This document shows, in pieces, positions 23,501 to 31,285 of a stretch of 64,000 nucleotides of DNA; position 1 is the stretch's first letter, and each line of letters starts with the position of its first letter. Source of the DNA: Leptodactylus fallax (lineage: Eukaryota; Chordata; Amphibia; Anura; Leptodactylidae); NCBI GenBank assembly GCA_947044405.1, contig CAMRHE010000322.1, positions 1,550,001 through 1,614,000 of the forward strand, in the 5' to 3' direction. Position numbers and translations under genes: made by a program. The notes under the pieces were generated by a model, which searched no databases, had not been told where the DNA came from, and was given only the letters and a program-made list of their open reading frames with translations.

Positions 23501-26500
23501 TTAAAAAGATGAGGCCGGTCTGTAATTGACATCATAGGTAGACCTCAACTATGAGAGACACAATGAGAAAACAAATCCAGAAAATCACATAGTCTGATTT
23601 TTAAAGAATTTATTTGCAAATTATGGTGGAAAATAAGTATTTGATCAATAACAAAAGTTCATCTCAATACTTTGTTATATATCCTTTGTTGGCAATGACA
23701 GAGGTCAAACGTTTTCTGTAAGACTTCACAAGATTGGTACACACTGTTGCTGGTATGTTGGCCCATTCCTCCATGCAGATCTCCTGTAGAGCAGTGATGT
23801 TTTGGGGCTGTCGCTGGGCAACACGGACTTTCAACTCCCTCCAAAGGTTTTCTATGGGGTTGAGATCTGGAGACTGGCTAGGCCACTCCAGGACCTTGAA
23901 ATTCTTCTTACGAAGCCACTCCTTCGTTGCCCTGGCGGTGTGCTTGGGATCATTGTCATGCTGAAAGACCCAGCCACGTTTCATCTTTAATGCCCTTGTA
24001 GATGGAAGGAGGTTTGCACTCAAAATCTCACCATACATGGCCCCATTCATTCTTTCATGTACACGGATCAGTCTTCCTGGTCCCTTTGCAGAGAAACAGC
24101 CCCAAATCATGATGTTGCCACCCCCATGCTTCACAGTAGGTATGGTGTTCTTTGGATGCAACTCAGCATTCACTCTCCTCCAAACACGACGAGTTGTGTT
24201 TCTACCAAACAGTTCTACTTTGGTTTCATCTGACCATATGACATTCTCCCAATACTCTTCTGGAACATCCAAATGCTCTTTAGCAAACTTCAGACGGGCC
24301 TGGATATGTACTGGCTTAAGCAGGGGGACACGTCTGGCACTGCAGGATCTGAGTCCCTGGCGGCGTAATGTGTTACTGACGGTAGCCTTTGTTACGTTAG
24401 TCCCAGCTTTCTGCAGGTCATTCACTAGGTTCCCCCGTGTGATTCTGGGATTTTTGCTCACCGTTCTTGTGATCATTTTGACTCCACGGGGTGAGATCTT
24501 GCGTGGAGTCCCTGATCGAGGGAGATTATCAGTGGTCTTGTATGTCTTCCATTTTCTAATTATTGCTCCCACAGTTGATTTCTGCTTGCCTATTGCAGAT
24601 TCAGTCTTCCCAGCTTGGTGCAGGTCTACAATTTTGTTTCTGGTGTACTTCCACAGCTCTTTGGTCTTCACCATAGTGGAGTTTGGAGTGTGACTGTTTG
24701 AGGTCGTGGACAGGTGTCTTTTATAGTGATAACAATTTCAAACAGGTGCCATTACTACAGGTAATGAGTGGAGGACAGAGGAGCCTCTTAAAGAAGAAGT
24801 TACAGGTCTGTGAGAGCCAGAAATCTTGCTTGTTTGTAGGTGACCAAATACTTATTTTCCACTATAATTTGCAAATAAATTCTTAAAAAATCAGACAATG
24901 TGATTTTCTAGATATGTTTTCTCATTTTGTCTCTCATAGTTGAGGTCTACCTATGATGACAATTACAGGCCTCTCTCATCTTTTTAAGTGGGAGAACTTG
25001 CACAATTGGTGGCTGACTAAATACTTTTTTTACCCACTGTACATGTCTAATGCACGGTTAGAAAGTCATATGAAAAGAGTATAACTAAAGAGAAAAAGTT
25101 CATAGCTGATATAAGTCAGCATTCCCATTTTAACTGTATAGAAAAATGCTTTTGTTTTTGAAAATTGGGTGACATATGCTGTAGTATGCCTATACAGGGA
25201 TATATGTCTGAGCTTTTCATTTGATGTATGTGTTTAATGGAAGGTTCAAAAGTGGTATGAAAAGAGTCTAACTGGAAAGACAAGATCCTATTGCAAGTGC
25301 AGTGAATTAAAATTACCTTTACATTTATAATGGGCATGGATACAAAGTAATTGGCCCTCTTTTGCTTTTTACTTTTATCACCATCTTCACCAGTTTCTAA
25401 CTGCTGCTGTCTCCTTTTCTTTTTCACTTTTTTGGCTGCTGTTTCTGTGGGGAGAAGAAATTAATGTATTATATCCAAAATTAATTTTTAAAGTATATTG
25501 TTAAGTCTCAAAAAGAAATACTGGGATGAAAAAGGAAGGAAATCTACCGCCACTAAAAATGCAAAAATTCAGGTATGACTTCAGGTAACCTCAATAACTA
25601 TACTGTAGCACTGGACAATTAATTGAAAAATAACTGAACATCAACCTGTAAAACGGGGTTCGGTTATTACAATATTCACAAGGTTTTACCTGCATTTTCA
25701 TTTGGACCGAACATGTCTAAATCGGAATGGCTATTATACTTAGGGGTCTATTCAGAGAGCTGAAGTGTCTTGCCAAAAAGCTCCAATTGTCTCTCATCTA
25801 TCCAAGACATCCTCCCAGAAGCTTTGTGGCTTGTCAATATGTACTTTGGCAAATTTCAATCTTGCTTTTTTATCATTACTTTCAACAGAGGTTTCCTCCT
25901 TGGTTGTCTTCCATTAAGTCCACTTAGCAAAGACAGCGACAGATCTTCCACTGATATACCTTGGCTTTGGAGTTCACCTCTAATCTCTTTGGAAGTTGTT
26001 CTGAACTCTTTGGTTACCATTTGTATTATCCGTCTCTTCAATTTTCCTCTTGCAGCCATGTCCAGAGAGGTTGGCTACAGTTCCGCAGACCTTAAATTTT
26101 TAAATACTATGTAGTAACAGGAACATCAAGCTGTTTAGAGATGGTCTTATAGTCTTTACCTTTCACATGTTTGTCTATAATTTATTTTCTAATCTTCTGA
26201 GACAACGCTCTCCCTAGCTTTCTTTGGTCCAGGTTGTGTGTTGTACATAGATGACAAGTGTGAAGATGCTGGTTGATGCTAATTACAGGACACACCTTAG
26301 TTTAACATTTCCCTATAGTCAAACTATTTTCAATCTTTTCTAGGGGTACCATCATTTTTGTCTAGGCCAGCTTCATTAGTTTGTTTGAAAGGGTACCCAC
26401 AATTCTAACAACGTGTGTACACTTAGGTTTGGTTTAAAGAACTTTTTTGCCATATAACTGATGCAAATATTTTAAACTGCTAAGGATTTGTTCACATTAC

Positions 26501-28936
26501 TTTTAGTCTACATGTCAGAGGTAAACGTTGGGATATTATTGAAATGAGTATATGAGAGACCACTTTCCTCTATGATGTCCATATTCCCTATTAGAGTATA
26601 TTATTTAGCTGCTCAACATTACACAACATACTTACTTTCAAACAGAGGACTAATGGCCGCATTTGCAAATGGAAGCTCTGTTAGCAAAATATTTACTGTG
26701 TCTGGCCTTTTTTTATGGGAAGTTGTTTTCTTTTGCTTGATTTTCCTTTTTCTCTTTTGCTGATTTCTCTGTATTTCTTCATTTTCTGAGGAAATAAAAA
26801 AATTGTGTCATATTTTTGCAGTTAATTTCATTCTTTACAATGCAATGCTTAAGGATAGTCACCACAATTCAAAGCAAATCTACAGCAAAAATGTTCCACA
26901 TTTGAGCTCTGCCTTATGAGACAGATACACTTTCATCAAATACAACTACTGATGAACTGTTAGTCTGTTAAAAGAGCTGTCCGTAGAGTTAAAATTAGTT
27001 TATTTGATCTGGTGGACTCTTGATGATGGGCCCAGGAGTTCTGGCCTGGTTCTGACCCCACTAGCTGTGCATTTTTAGCTTACATATACTGATGCAAAAT
27101 ACCAACGAAAATGCTATTGTGTGAAAAGGGTCTTCAGATTTATTTTCATGTAACCTATAAAGACTAGATGAGTTCGTCAGGGAAGATCCCTAAACAAGTT
27201 TAGAAGTGTCCACTATGGCTTTAGAGTGTTGGAGACATTGAAAGGGTTTGTCTGGTTTAGTAACCCATTTTCTAACAGCATGTTATGGGTGCAAGGGAGA
27301 AAGGTGCTGCTACAAATGGCTCTTCCTCTAGAGGACTAAGCACACCTGTGTGTTACATGGATGGGACAATAATTTCGGGGGAACCGTGTAACACGTAATT
27401 TTCCCTGAACTTACTAACTGGACAACCACTTTACGCTAAAAATGGCAATAGATTTAATCCCATCCTGACGTTTGATATATATGTACATAATAATGTTGGA
27501 TTGGGTGTATGGCGTGTGCTCAGATGCAATCTCTGTGTGCTAAGCAGTTGTCACATTAGCTGAGGTCATAATCCCTATCCCTATCATTGGCTGATGTGGA
27601 TCACCCGGGCTGAAAACCCTTTAAGGCTAAGGCCCCACGTGGCGTCCCATAGCAAAAAAAAAAGCACTGTGGGAAAAGCTGCGGCGGCAACGCATCGCAG
27701 TTCTTCCCGCAGCACTGTGCATAGAAAGTTCACAGAGGTTTCCTCTGAGGACTTTCTGTTTCAATTATATCTATAGGGATACCACTGGCATTTCCTTAGA
27801 TATAATTGACATGCTGCGATTTTCAAAACCGCAACGGTTTTGGAAATCGACGCATGTCCACACCGTGTATTTTACCGCAAAGTGGGCATGGGATTCGCTA
27901 GAATACCATCCACTTTGCTGTGACTGTAAAACACCATGTTTTTTTCCACAGCGTTTTCGCCACATGGGGCATCATGTAAGGCACCATCTTCCCTGTAGTC
28001 TACAACAGACCTGGTTGCAGGGGCATAGCTATAGTGGATGCAGCGTTAGCAGTTACTACAGGGCCCTCTGCCACAAAAAAAATATACAATTATTTTAAAT
28101 GGCACAAGGTAGGTGGAGGCCCCATTACAGATTTTTCATTGAGGCCCAGGAACATCAAGTTATGTCTCTGTGTGGGAGAGACCACACTGGAAACTGAGGG
28201 TGGTCACTTCTGGACCCCTGACTGGCACTTTAGTGGTCACTACTGTACAAACTAATTCATGTTTTTAAAAAAAGTAGTTGCAGGCACATTGTTTCCACAC
28301 TGGTGAAACAATGGATGCAAGAAATCCATTCCTGTCAAATTTCTTGCCACTAGGTGTCACAGTCAGGACAACGTGAAAAATCACAATTTGTCTGCAACAC
28401 AGGCTGTGTGACATGTCACAGCCAAACTCGCTGTGTAGCTGTAGGGACTGTGAACAGCAGCATTTCTGACAGCAAGAACACAGACTGTGTTTACTTAAAA
28501 AGACCCCAGTAACACAAGTTACTAGCTTATAAGACTTGCTCAGGTTTATTATGGCTTTATTGCTTTAGCGCTACATATCATTTAGAACAGCAGAATACAC
28601 AGTATTAATGTAAGGGGTCATGTGACTGCCCACGTCACGGTGTAGACTCTTTACAGTGACAGAACGCACACTATATATTACATGGCGGGCAGCAATACTC
28701 GCACCTGCTTGTGCTCGCGTTGCTGTGACCTCAGCTTCTCCTACCCTCTCCGAGCCTCGTTCAGCTGGCAGAGGCAGGACAGATAAAGGGGCACATTCCA
28801 TGAAAGGAGGAACCCGAAAAGTCACTCTGTAGTTGAGTGTGGACCCTCTGATTACGTCACTGCAGCCCCGACGCGAAGCGGCACGAAGAGCAATGTTTAC
28901 AAAGGAGAAGAGTAGAGCTCGGCGCGATGTCCACAT
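9895..28936 (-). CDS. AKAP7: AKAP7-like gene, partial model of five coding exons
   Basis: Joining 28936-28705, 26785-26636, 25444-25317, 21281-21145 and 10055-9895 gives one open frame of 808 nt (269 residues plus one base). Phases agree at every junction and each intron has GT and AG ends. The protein has a basic, acid-free N-terminus, lysine/arginine-rich middle stretches and then the first part of the AKAP7-type 2H phosphoesterase domain ([15 protein letters not shown], later strand VLVLSFCGI). AKAP7 family members anchor protein kinase A and carry a 2'-5' oligoadenylate phosphodiesterase-like fold. The second HxT motif and the C-terminus are not in the window and should lie to the left. 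The assignment is from recognisable motifs and exon order, not from a search; a divergent paralogue is possible. Confidence 0.75.
10260..10555 (+). repeat. Unclassified interspersed repeat, copy 2
   Basis: Matches the second half of the repeat at 345-640 (GCTTCTATTGGCTGATAAGG, TTTTTTGGGAATACTG, CCAAATTTGGTGA). It ends in a short TA run. Copy 1 extends further at its left, so copy 2 is truncated there. Confidence 0.65.
10827..10867 (+). ncRNA. Degenerate hammerhead-ribozyme-like fold
   Basis: CTGTAAA (core strand 1, two changes from CTGANGA) is followed by a GCGC/GCGC stem with a 5-nt loop (10835-10847), then GAAA (10848-10851), then a CAGC/GCTG stem (10852-10864) and TTT. This is the order of a hammerhead, a known feature of Penelope-like terminal repeats. 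The core changes make activity unlikely. Confidence 0.35.
12585..12905 (+). pseudogene. Penelope-like reverse transcriptase, C-terminal fragment
   Basis: 106 codons. The segment [16 protein letters not shown] followed by SFHPRQ is the characteristic post-catalytic region of Penelope-type [20 protein letters not shown], then RDYP and ASDRA follow as expected for the thumb. Just upstream, in another frame, DFLDITV and the YIDD box (12472-12483) complete the palm, so a frameshift separates them. Confidence 0.75.
13277..15000 (-). mobile_element. L1-like LINE, 3' part of ORF2
   Basis: The right-to-left reading has a terminal AATAAAACTTG style 3' end at 13277-13290. ORF2 C-terminal sequence continues to about 15000: [14 protein letters not shown] (about 14850-14900, shifted frame), [11 protein letters not shown] (about 14430) and the C-terminal module. 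5' truncated, as is usual for LINE insertions. It abuts the Penelope remnant on its left. Confidence 0.75.
13718..14410 (-). pseudogene. L1-like ORF2 C-terminal fragment
   Basis: 230 codons. The segment [15 protein letters not shown] followed by [11 protein letters not shown] and [10 protein letters not shown] matches the layout of the L1 ORF2 C-terminal domain (FW..V..L, then ALL.L, then WK.P..PS). The preceding zinc-knuckle cysteines are degraded. The frame continues upstream with breaks. Confidence 0.65.
15110..15966. mobile_element. TTAA-flanked MITE
   Basis: Ends AAGGGTTATCTGG and AGAAAACCCCT are near-complementary and each is bounded by TTAA (15106-15109 and 15967-15970). TTAA duplication is typical of piggyBac and Kolobok transposons. 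The interior is non-coding and GC-rich, with a CAGGCGTCAGAGGCAC-type direct repeat near 15356-15435. The short frame at 15301-15504 is not a gene. Confidence 0.65.
15971..16829. other. Poly-G tract and MITE-like sequence, no gene
   Basis: A G10 run lies at about 15977-15986. 15985-16305 has GATTTATC / GATAAATC ends and internal inverted words (AATTTATTAAG, TAAATAAATTAGG), so it is probably a small non-autonomous element. The remainder is unremarkable. Confidence 0.4.
16830..16990 (-). mobile_element. Truncated MITE, same family as 27618-27975
   Basis: Reverse complement shares AAAGCACTGTG, ACAGAAAGT, CACAGAGG and TATAATTGACATG, in the same order, with the element at 27618-27975. One end is missing where an L1-like tail begins. 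Confidence 0.55.
17005..18620 (-). mobile_element. L1-like LINE, 3' part
   Basis: Minus-strand ORF2 remnants: [16 protein letters not shown] (about 18580-18530), [17 protein letters not shown] (18234-18485), WVEIEK (about 18220), [11 protein letters not shown] (about 17960) and [16 protein letters not shown] with ARIKDV near 17380-17280. These correspond to the post-RT region and C-terminus of L1-type ORF2, with stops and shifts. The 3' end has a long A/T-rich tract near 17010-17075. It ends at the right at a MITE terminus (GCTACGTGGGGCCTTAGCC). Confidence 0.7.
18621..19151. other. MITE end fragment and unassigned DNA
   Basis: 18612-18655 is one terminus of the GGCTAAGGCCCC MITE family. 18700-19150 contains an imperfect inverted repeat (CAGCTCAGTCC / GGACTGAGCTG, 18727-18761) and A-rich DNA. 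No gene is seen. Confidence 0.4.
19160..20324. mobile_element. hAT-type non-autonomous element with minisatellite, copy 1
   Basis: Ends CAGGGGCGTAAGTA and CTAGTTACGCCACTG are inverted repeats typical of hAT. They are flanked by a perfect 8-bp duplication CCCTAGAT (19152-19159, 20325-20332). No transposase. The interior holds a 44-bp palindrome (19772-19815) and a tandem array (19850-20245). An inverted sibling with 1,506 bp lies at 42758-44263. Confidence 0.9.
19850..20245. repeat. Minisatellite inside hAT copy 1
   Basis: About ten imperfect units of 35-40 bp built on ATAATACTGGGTGGGG followed by CCACTGTGG and AGCAT. Open frames across it (repeats of QYYMLP type) come from the repeat and are not genes. 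Confidence 0.85.
20340..20860 (-). repeat. High-copy AT-rich repeat
   Basis: Contains AAGTCATATGTTCCCCAAAATGG, a 28-nt A run near 20557-20584 and AAAAAATAAGCCCTTATA. Similar words recur at 50270-50360 and, inverted, at 41580-41680, so this is a dispersed repeat without coding content. Confidence 0.5.
20861..21144. other. AKAP7-like intron, no feature
   Basis: Intronic sequence downstream of exon 4 with no recognisable repeat or exon. Confidence 0.5.
21145..21281 (-). CDS. AKAP7: AKAP7-like exon 4 (coding, first HxT motif)
   Basis: 137 nt between acceptor CCAAATGACCAG (with an upstream T-rich tract) and donor GTAAGT. It begins in phase 0 and ends two bases into a codon. It encodes [14 protein letters not shown], then [12 protein letters not shown] and EEEVT. 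HLT (residues 200-202 of the model) is the first HxT catalytic motif of 2H phosphoesterases. The surrounding SFH(I/L)TL.VM.L is the AKAP7 signature. Confidence 0.8.
21377..21845. mobile_element. TTAA-flanked MITE with central E-box palindrome
   Basis: Inverted ends AGAGGTTGTCC and GACAACCCCT are bounded by TTAA (21373-21376 and 21846-21849). The complementarity extends about 55 bp inward. The interior contains the 24-bp perfect palindrome 21581-21604 around CACGTG. Half-copies of related elements sit at 29129-29204 and 57920-58022. Kolobok or piggyBac relatives are the likely source of transposase. Confidence 0.75.
21850..22351. other. AKAP7-like intron, no feature
   Basis: No exon, RNA gene or clear repeat end. 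Confidence 0.45.
22355..23266. mobile_element. TAA-flanked inverted-repeat element (outer), Harbinger-like MITE
   Basis: Termini GGCCCGGTTCACATCTGCG and its reverse complement are flanked by TAA on both sides (22352-22354, 23267-23269). A 3-bp TAA/TTA duplication is typical of PIF/Harbinger. The inverted repeats run about 65 bp (to CAAAAACTGAT). A second palindromic element (22758-23174) is nested inside. Confidence 0.7.
22758..23174. mobile_element. TAA-flanked near-perfect palindrome (inner MITE)
   Basis: The arms are about 200 bp and almost perfectly complementary, starting TGCTTCATTCACACC and ending GGTGTGAACGAAGCA. TAA is present on both sides (22755-22757, 23175-23177). Symmetric ATTCATTTGAATGGGT blocks lie in each arm. 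It can fold into a long hairpin. All short open frames here are shadows of the repeat. Confidence 0.75.
23451..25039 (-). mobile_element. Tc1-like (DD34E) transposon, family B, complete
   Basis: TA-flanked (23449-23450, 25040-25041), with inverted repeats of about 200 bp starting CAGGGGGGAAAAAGTATTTAG and ending in TTTACCCACTG. It carries one uninterrupted transposase ORF on the minus strand. A truncated relative is at 53132-53580. It lies in an intron of the AKAP7-like gene, in the same orientation as the gene. Confidence 0.95.
23664..24674 (-). CDS. Tc1-like DD34E transposase, uninterrupted
   Basis: 336 codons, close to the family's usual 340. The start MVKTKELW at 24674 fits the family. 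Residues 10-55 form the first helix-turn-helix; PRSGTPRKI (51-60) is the GRPR-like linker; residues 60-115 form the second DNA-binding helix set. Catalytic residues are D149 (WSDET), D240 (QHDND) and E275 (PIENLW), with 34 residues between the last two. The C-terminus NKGYITKY is typical. One oddity: in the first helix-turn-helix GKQKSTVG appears about four residues short compared with how I remember teleost relatives (GKQ....KSTVG), which would fit a 12-nt in-frame deletion. The protein may therefore be impaired in binding its own ends. Expression is not indicated by anything in the sequence. Confidence 0.92.
   Translation of the reverse strand: MVKTKELWKYTRNKIVDLHQAGKTESAIGKQKSTVGAIIRKWKTYKTTDNLPRSGTPRKISPRGVKMITRTVSKNPRITRGNLVNDLQKAGTNVTKATVSNTLRRQGLRSCSARRVPLLKPVHIQARLKFAKEHLDVPEEYWENVIWSDETKVELFGRNTTRRVWRRVNAELHPKNTIPTVKHGGGNIMIWGCFSAKGPGRLIRVHERMNGAMYGEILSANLLPSTRALKMKRGWVFQHDNDPKHTARATKEWLRKKNFKVLEWPSQSPDLNPIENLWRELKVRVAQRQPQNITALQEICMEEWANIPATVCTNLVKSYRKRLTSVIANKGYITKY
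25317..25444 (-). CDS. AKAP7: AKAP7-like exon 3 (coding)
   Basis: 128 nt, acceptor CTTCTCCCCACAG and donor GTAATT. It completes a lysine codon from exon 2, then reads [20 protein letters not shown] and [18 protein letters not shown]. The KKRKK-rich stretch followed by NYF(L/V)S(I/M)PI is the start of the AKAP7 phosphoesterase domain. The basic run could be a nuclear or nucleolar targeting sequence. Confidence 0.8.
25735..26400 (-). mobile_element. Degenerate Tc1-like transposase fragment
   Basis: Minus-strand remnants in order: [22 protein letters not shown] (about 26200-26130), [15 protein letters not shown] (26059), QPRRKPLLK (about 25890), [12 protein letters not shown] (about 25840) and a DERQLELFG version of the first catalytic motif (about 25780). 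Frameshifts and stops separate them, and the catalytic C-terminal half is missing. This is a different, older family from families A and B. Confidence 0.6.
26636..26785 (-). CDS. AKAP7: AKAP7-like exon 2 (coding)
   Basis: 150 nt, acceptor ATTTCCTCAG and donor GTAAGT. In the frame set by exons 1 and 3 it reads [19 protein letters not shown], then [19 protein letters not shown]. The D(T)VN.LL.(D/E)(M/L)PFA motif corresponds to the DSLVDMPFA stretch of mammalian AKAP7. It is lysine-rich, and probably disordered. Confidence 0.75.
26786..27617. other. AKAP7-like intron 1, unassigned
   Basis: No exon or RNA gene recognised. 27238-27260 (AAAGGGTTTGTCTGG) resembles one end of the TTAA MITE family but has no partner. 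Confidence 0.4.
27618..27975 (+). mobile_element. MITE with GGCTAAGGCCCCACGTGGCG end
   Basis: The left end is as named; the right end CGCCACATGGGGC is its inverted counterpart, partly decayed. The interior has inverted GAAAGT/ACTTTC and ATATAATTGA words. Related fragments are at 16830-16990, 18612-18655 and 45072-45206. Probably hAT-related by its end sequence. Confidence 0.55.
27976..28704. other. hAT-like end fragment and unassigned intron
   Basis: At 28017 CAGGGGCATAGCTATAG is a typical hAT-like terminus continuing to about 28160, without a matching right end. The rest (28260-28704) is unassigned AKAP7-like intron 1. Confidence 0.4.
28705..28936 (-). CDS. AKAP7: AKAP7-like exon 1 (coding part)
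   Basis: The ATG at 28936 has A at -3 (TTTACCATGT) and an in-frame stop further upstream, so it is the first ATG of the frame. It reads [19 protein letters not shown] and continues through Arg-rich, Ser-rich sequence. The donor is placed at CAG/GTGCGAG (28705/28704) because only this gives the one-base overhang needed by exon 2. The first 24 residues have five Arg, no acidic residue and hydrophobic spacing, as in mitochondrial presequences. That differs from the acidic start I recall for mammalian AKAP7 gamma, so this may be an alternative first exon. Least certain exon of the model. Confidence 0.55.
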
Positions 28937-29100
28937 GGTAAACAAACAACTACGGTGTAGCTGCAGGGTCAAATCTGGAAGCGCGAAGCAGCTGAATAGT
29001 TTTATTGCAGCGATGCAGCTTGTCTATTACCTCAGGCCTGTGTGTAGTTCAGGGAATGCTTATACAGGAGGCGACATACAGCGCCACTCTGGTACAGATA
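28937..29100 (-). promoter_or_regulatory. Putative 5' UTR and promoter of the AKAP7-like gene
   Basis: The 28.65-29.1 kb interval is richer in CpG (CGCGAAGC, GGCGCG, GACGCG) than the AT-rich flanks. A CRE-like TTACGTCA lies at about 28853, inside exon 1. There is no TATA box at a suitable place, so a CpG-type start is inferred. Confidence 0.35.
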
Positions 29101-29128
29101 GACCTGCGCCAGACACAAGTGAGTATGT

Positions 29129-29204
29129 TTTTTTTTTTGTTTTGTTTTTTCACCTCCCCTGGCCTCCTTGCGGAAAACTGTATATCCTGGACAACTCCTT
29201 TAAG
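29129..29204. mobile_element. TTAA MITE half-element
   Basis: TTTTCACCTCCCCTGGCC followed by TGGACAACTCCTTTAA is the right half of the MITE family seen complete at 21377-21845. The left half is absent. Confidence 0.5.
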
Positions 29205-29544
29205 GAATATGGTGAAAAGGTTGCAGATGCAGTGACAAATTCTTTGGTCTGTCAAGATGATAATGGGGGCACATTTCCATTTACTGACTCTAGGTTCACA
29301 CCTGCGCCTGGTATCCGTTATTCAGGTCTGCTTGGGGACCCAAAAAACGGAAAGCAAATCCACTTAAAACGTGGTGACCCGACTATAGGCTAGACTATGA
29401 CGGGGTCCGCCAGGTTTCCGCCTGAAAAATTCGGTGAAAAAGTCCTGCTTGTAGGACTTTTCTGTCTACATTTTCCAAGCAGAATGGGGGACGGAATCCC
29501 CAAACAGAAACCGGGCACAGGTGTGCACCTATCCTGACTTATCC
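29205..29544. other. Unassigned DNA with a hAT/Harbinger-like end
   Basis: CTAGGTTCACACCTGCGCC at about 29290 and GGGCACAGGTGTGCACC at about 29513 are partly complementary, so a small decayed inverted-repeat element may span 29290-29530. No gene. Confidence 0.35.
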
Positions 29545-29548
29545 TTAA

Positions 29549-29965
29549 AGGGAGTCTGTCACCTCTTCCAAGCATACTCAACTGCCATCACTGTGTTACA
29601 GAGCACGTTATAGCGATAAACAACATACCTTTCTTATGTATGTCACTCAATTTGCAGGAAAACAACTTTGAAGTCTTATACAAATTAGGTAGTTGGTGCA
29701 GCAGGACCGCTATCACCTCCTGCCTGCACCATCCCATGCAGTGAGAATTGATCCTCCCACAGCTATGACATTACCTACTTAAGCAACCAGAGCAGTGCTT
29801 CTAGGGTGGAATGCCCGTCCCCAGTGTATCAAATGCCTAATTTACATAAGACTTCAAAGTTGTTTTTCTCCAAATCTACAAAAGTGACATACATAACAAA
29901 GATATTTTCTTTATCGCTGTAATATGCTTTGTAACACAGTGCTTAGGGACGGTGATAGTCTTCCT
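29549..29965. mobile_element. TTAA-flanked MITE with long inverted repeats
   Basis: Ends AGGGAGTCTGTCACC and GATAGTCTTCCT are bounded by TTAA (29545-29548, 29966-29969). The arms pair over about 150 bp (AAACAACTTTGAAGTCTTAT occurs inverted in both). No coding content. Confidence 0.8.
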
Positions 29966-29969
29966 TTAA

Positions 29970-30889
29970 GAACCAGTCTATTTATTCCATATTTCATTGC
30001 TGCTTTCTAGGAGTCATAACATTTTATTTCAACAACATAACCGTATGAGTACTTTTTTTGCACTTCAGGGCCTGTAGTAATTGTACTATTTTGGCAATTA
30101 CTACAGGCCCTGGCTCAGCTTGTCTTCCTCCAGACATGGAGCATTATAGTATGGGTTGTCACCTTAGTTGTAGAGCCTCCACCTGACTGCCAATTAACCT
30201 CATTAAAAATTCACTTGTCTGCATATAAAATGAAACATCCAACTATCCAAAGACTTCTCTTCTATACTGCTTTCCCAGGTTGAAATACACATTTTTTTTT
30301 TTGGTTCTTCTAGTGACATAAATATGCCATTCCAGCAGTCACACTGCCACATATCCATCCAACGATAAAGGCTGTAGGAATTTATCACTGAAGGGTTGAA
30401 ATTCCTACATTGGGGTACCATCTCGTAAAATTTGTACGCCATGCTATAATCTTTCATCTCAGCACCCTGACTCTTTTTCATGGGTTACTTCTCTGTACCA
30501 ATGACCTTTGTCGCATTGTGTTTCCTATTTTTGGCAGTGTACATCTTGTTACTCCTAGGAACTTCATTCATCATACATGTGATGCCTGTAGTTTGGGCTG
30601 TAAACTCCAGCTTCTCCACTGGTTTATAGTGGTCAGTAACACTCACATCATACAAGGTTGTCAGCGGACCACAGCCATGCTCACTCACAACTTGCGTCAA
30701 ATTTCACGTCAAATTTATTGATTTGCTTATATTCACTGTTGTGGGAATTACCTTGTGATAAAAAAATATGAATATATTATACTGTGTGATAAATTGTCTG
30801 TCTACGTAGGAATTTTCACTGTGCAATCTTATGGATTCCTATGTTATGCTTCAATAAAATTCATACTATTTTCAGAGAATTGCTTTGGA
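29970..30889. other. Hairpin and one interrupted open frame, otherwise unassigned
   Basis: A perfect 16-bp stem (GGGCCTGTAGTAATTG at 30068-30083, inverted at 30095-30110) with an 11-nt loop is present. On the minus strand 30700-30203 is one frame of about 165 codons broken by a single TAA at 30485. Its translation is not recognised and shows no splice sites that I trust. Confidence 0.35.
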
Positions 30890-31285
30890 AAAAAAAATAA
30901 AAATATTGTAACAAGATAAGGAAGCAGGTGTGCTACACTTCCCTAATGCCTGGATCTACACTGTGTTCCAAATTATTATGCAAATAATATTTTCTCATAT
31001 TTTCCAAAATTACCTATATGAATTGCAGTCATTGTAATTTTCCAGTCATCAACTATTCGAGTATAATTGAAAGGTTTTTGAACAAACTGCCTATGATAAC
31101 AGTATATTTAAATAAAAAATAAACACTCAAAATGCATGTTTTAAATTATTATGCACAGCAGAATTTGCAACCTTTTCATTTTTATTAAGAACAAAAAAAT
31201 GGTCATTGTGAAATTATAAGCATTAGCAGGTTATTACAAACTGAAATCAAACAGTTTTCAAGCCAAAACTTTATTGGAGGTGATG

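Noticed and set aside
24037..24693. 218-codon plus-strand ORF
   Set aside because: Antisense shadow of the Tc1 family B transposase, which has all catalytic motifs on the minus strand.
28833..29393. 186-codon plus-strand ORF near the AKAP7-like start
   Set aside because: It runs across the CpG-rich first exon region into a MITE end; composition is low-complexity and the minus-strand exon model explains the region better.
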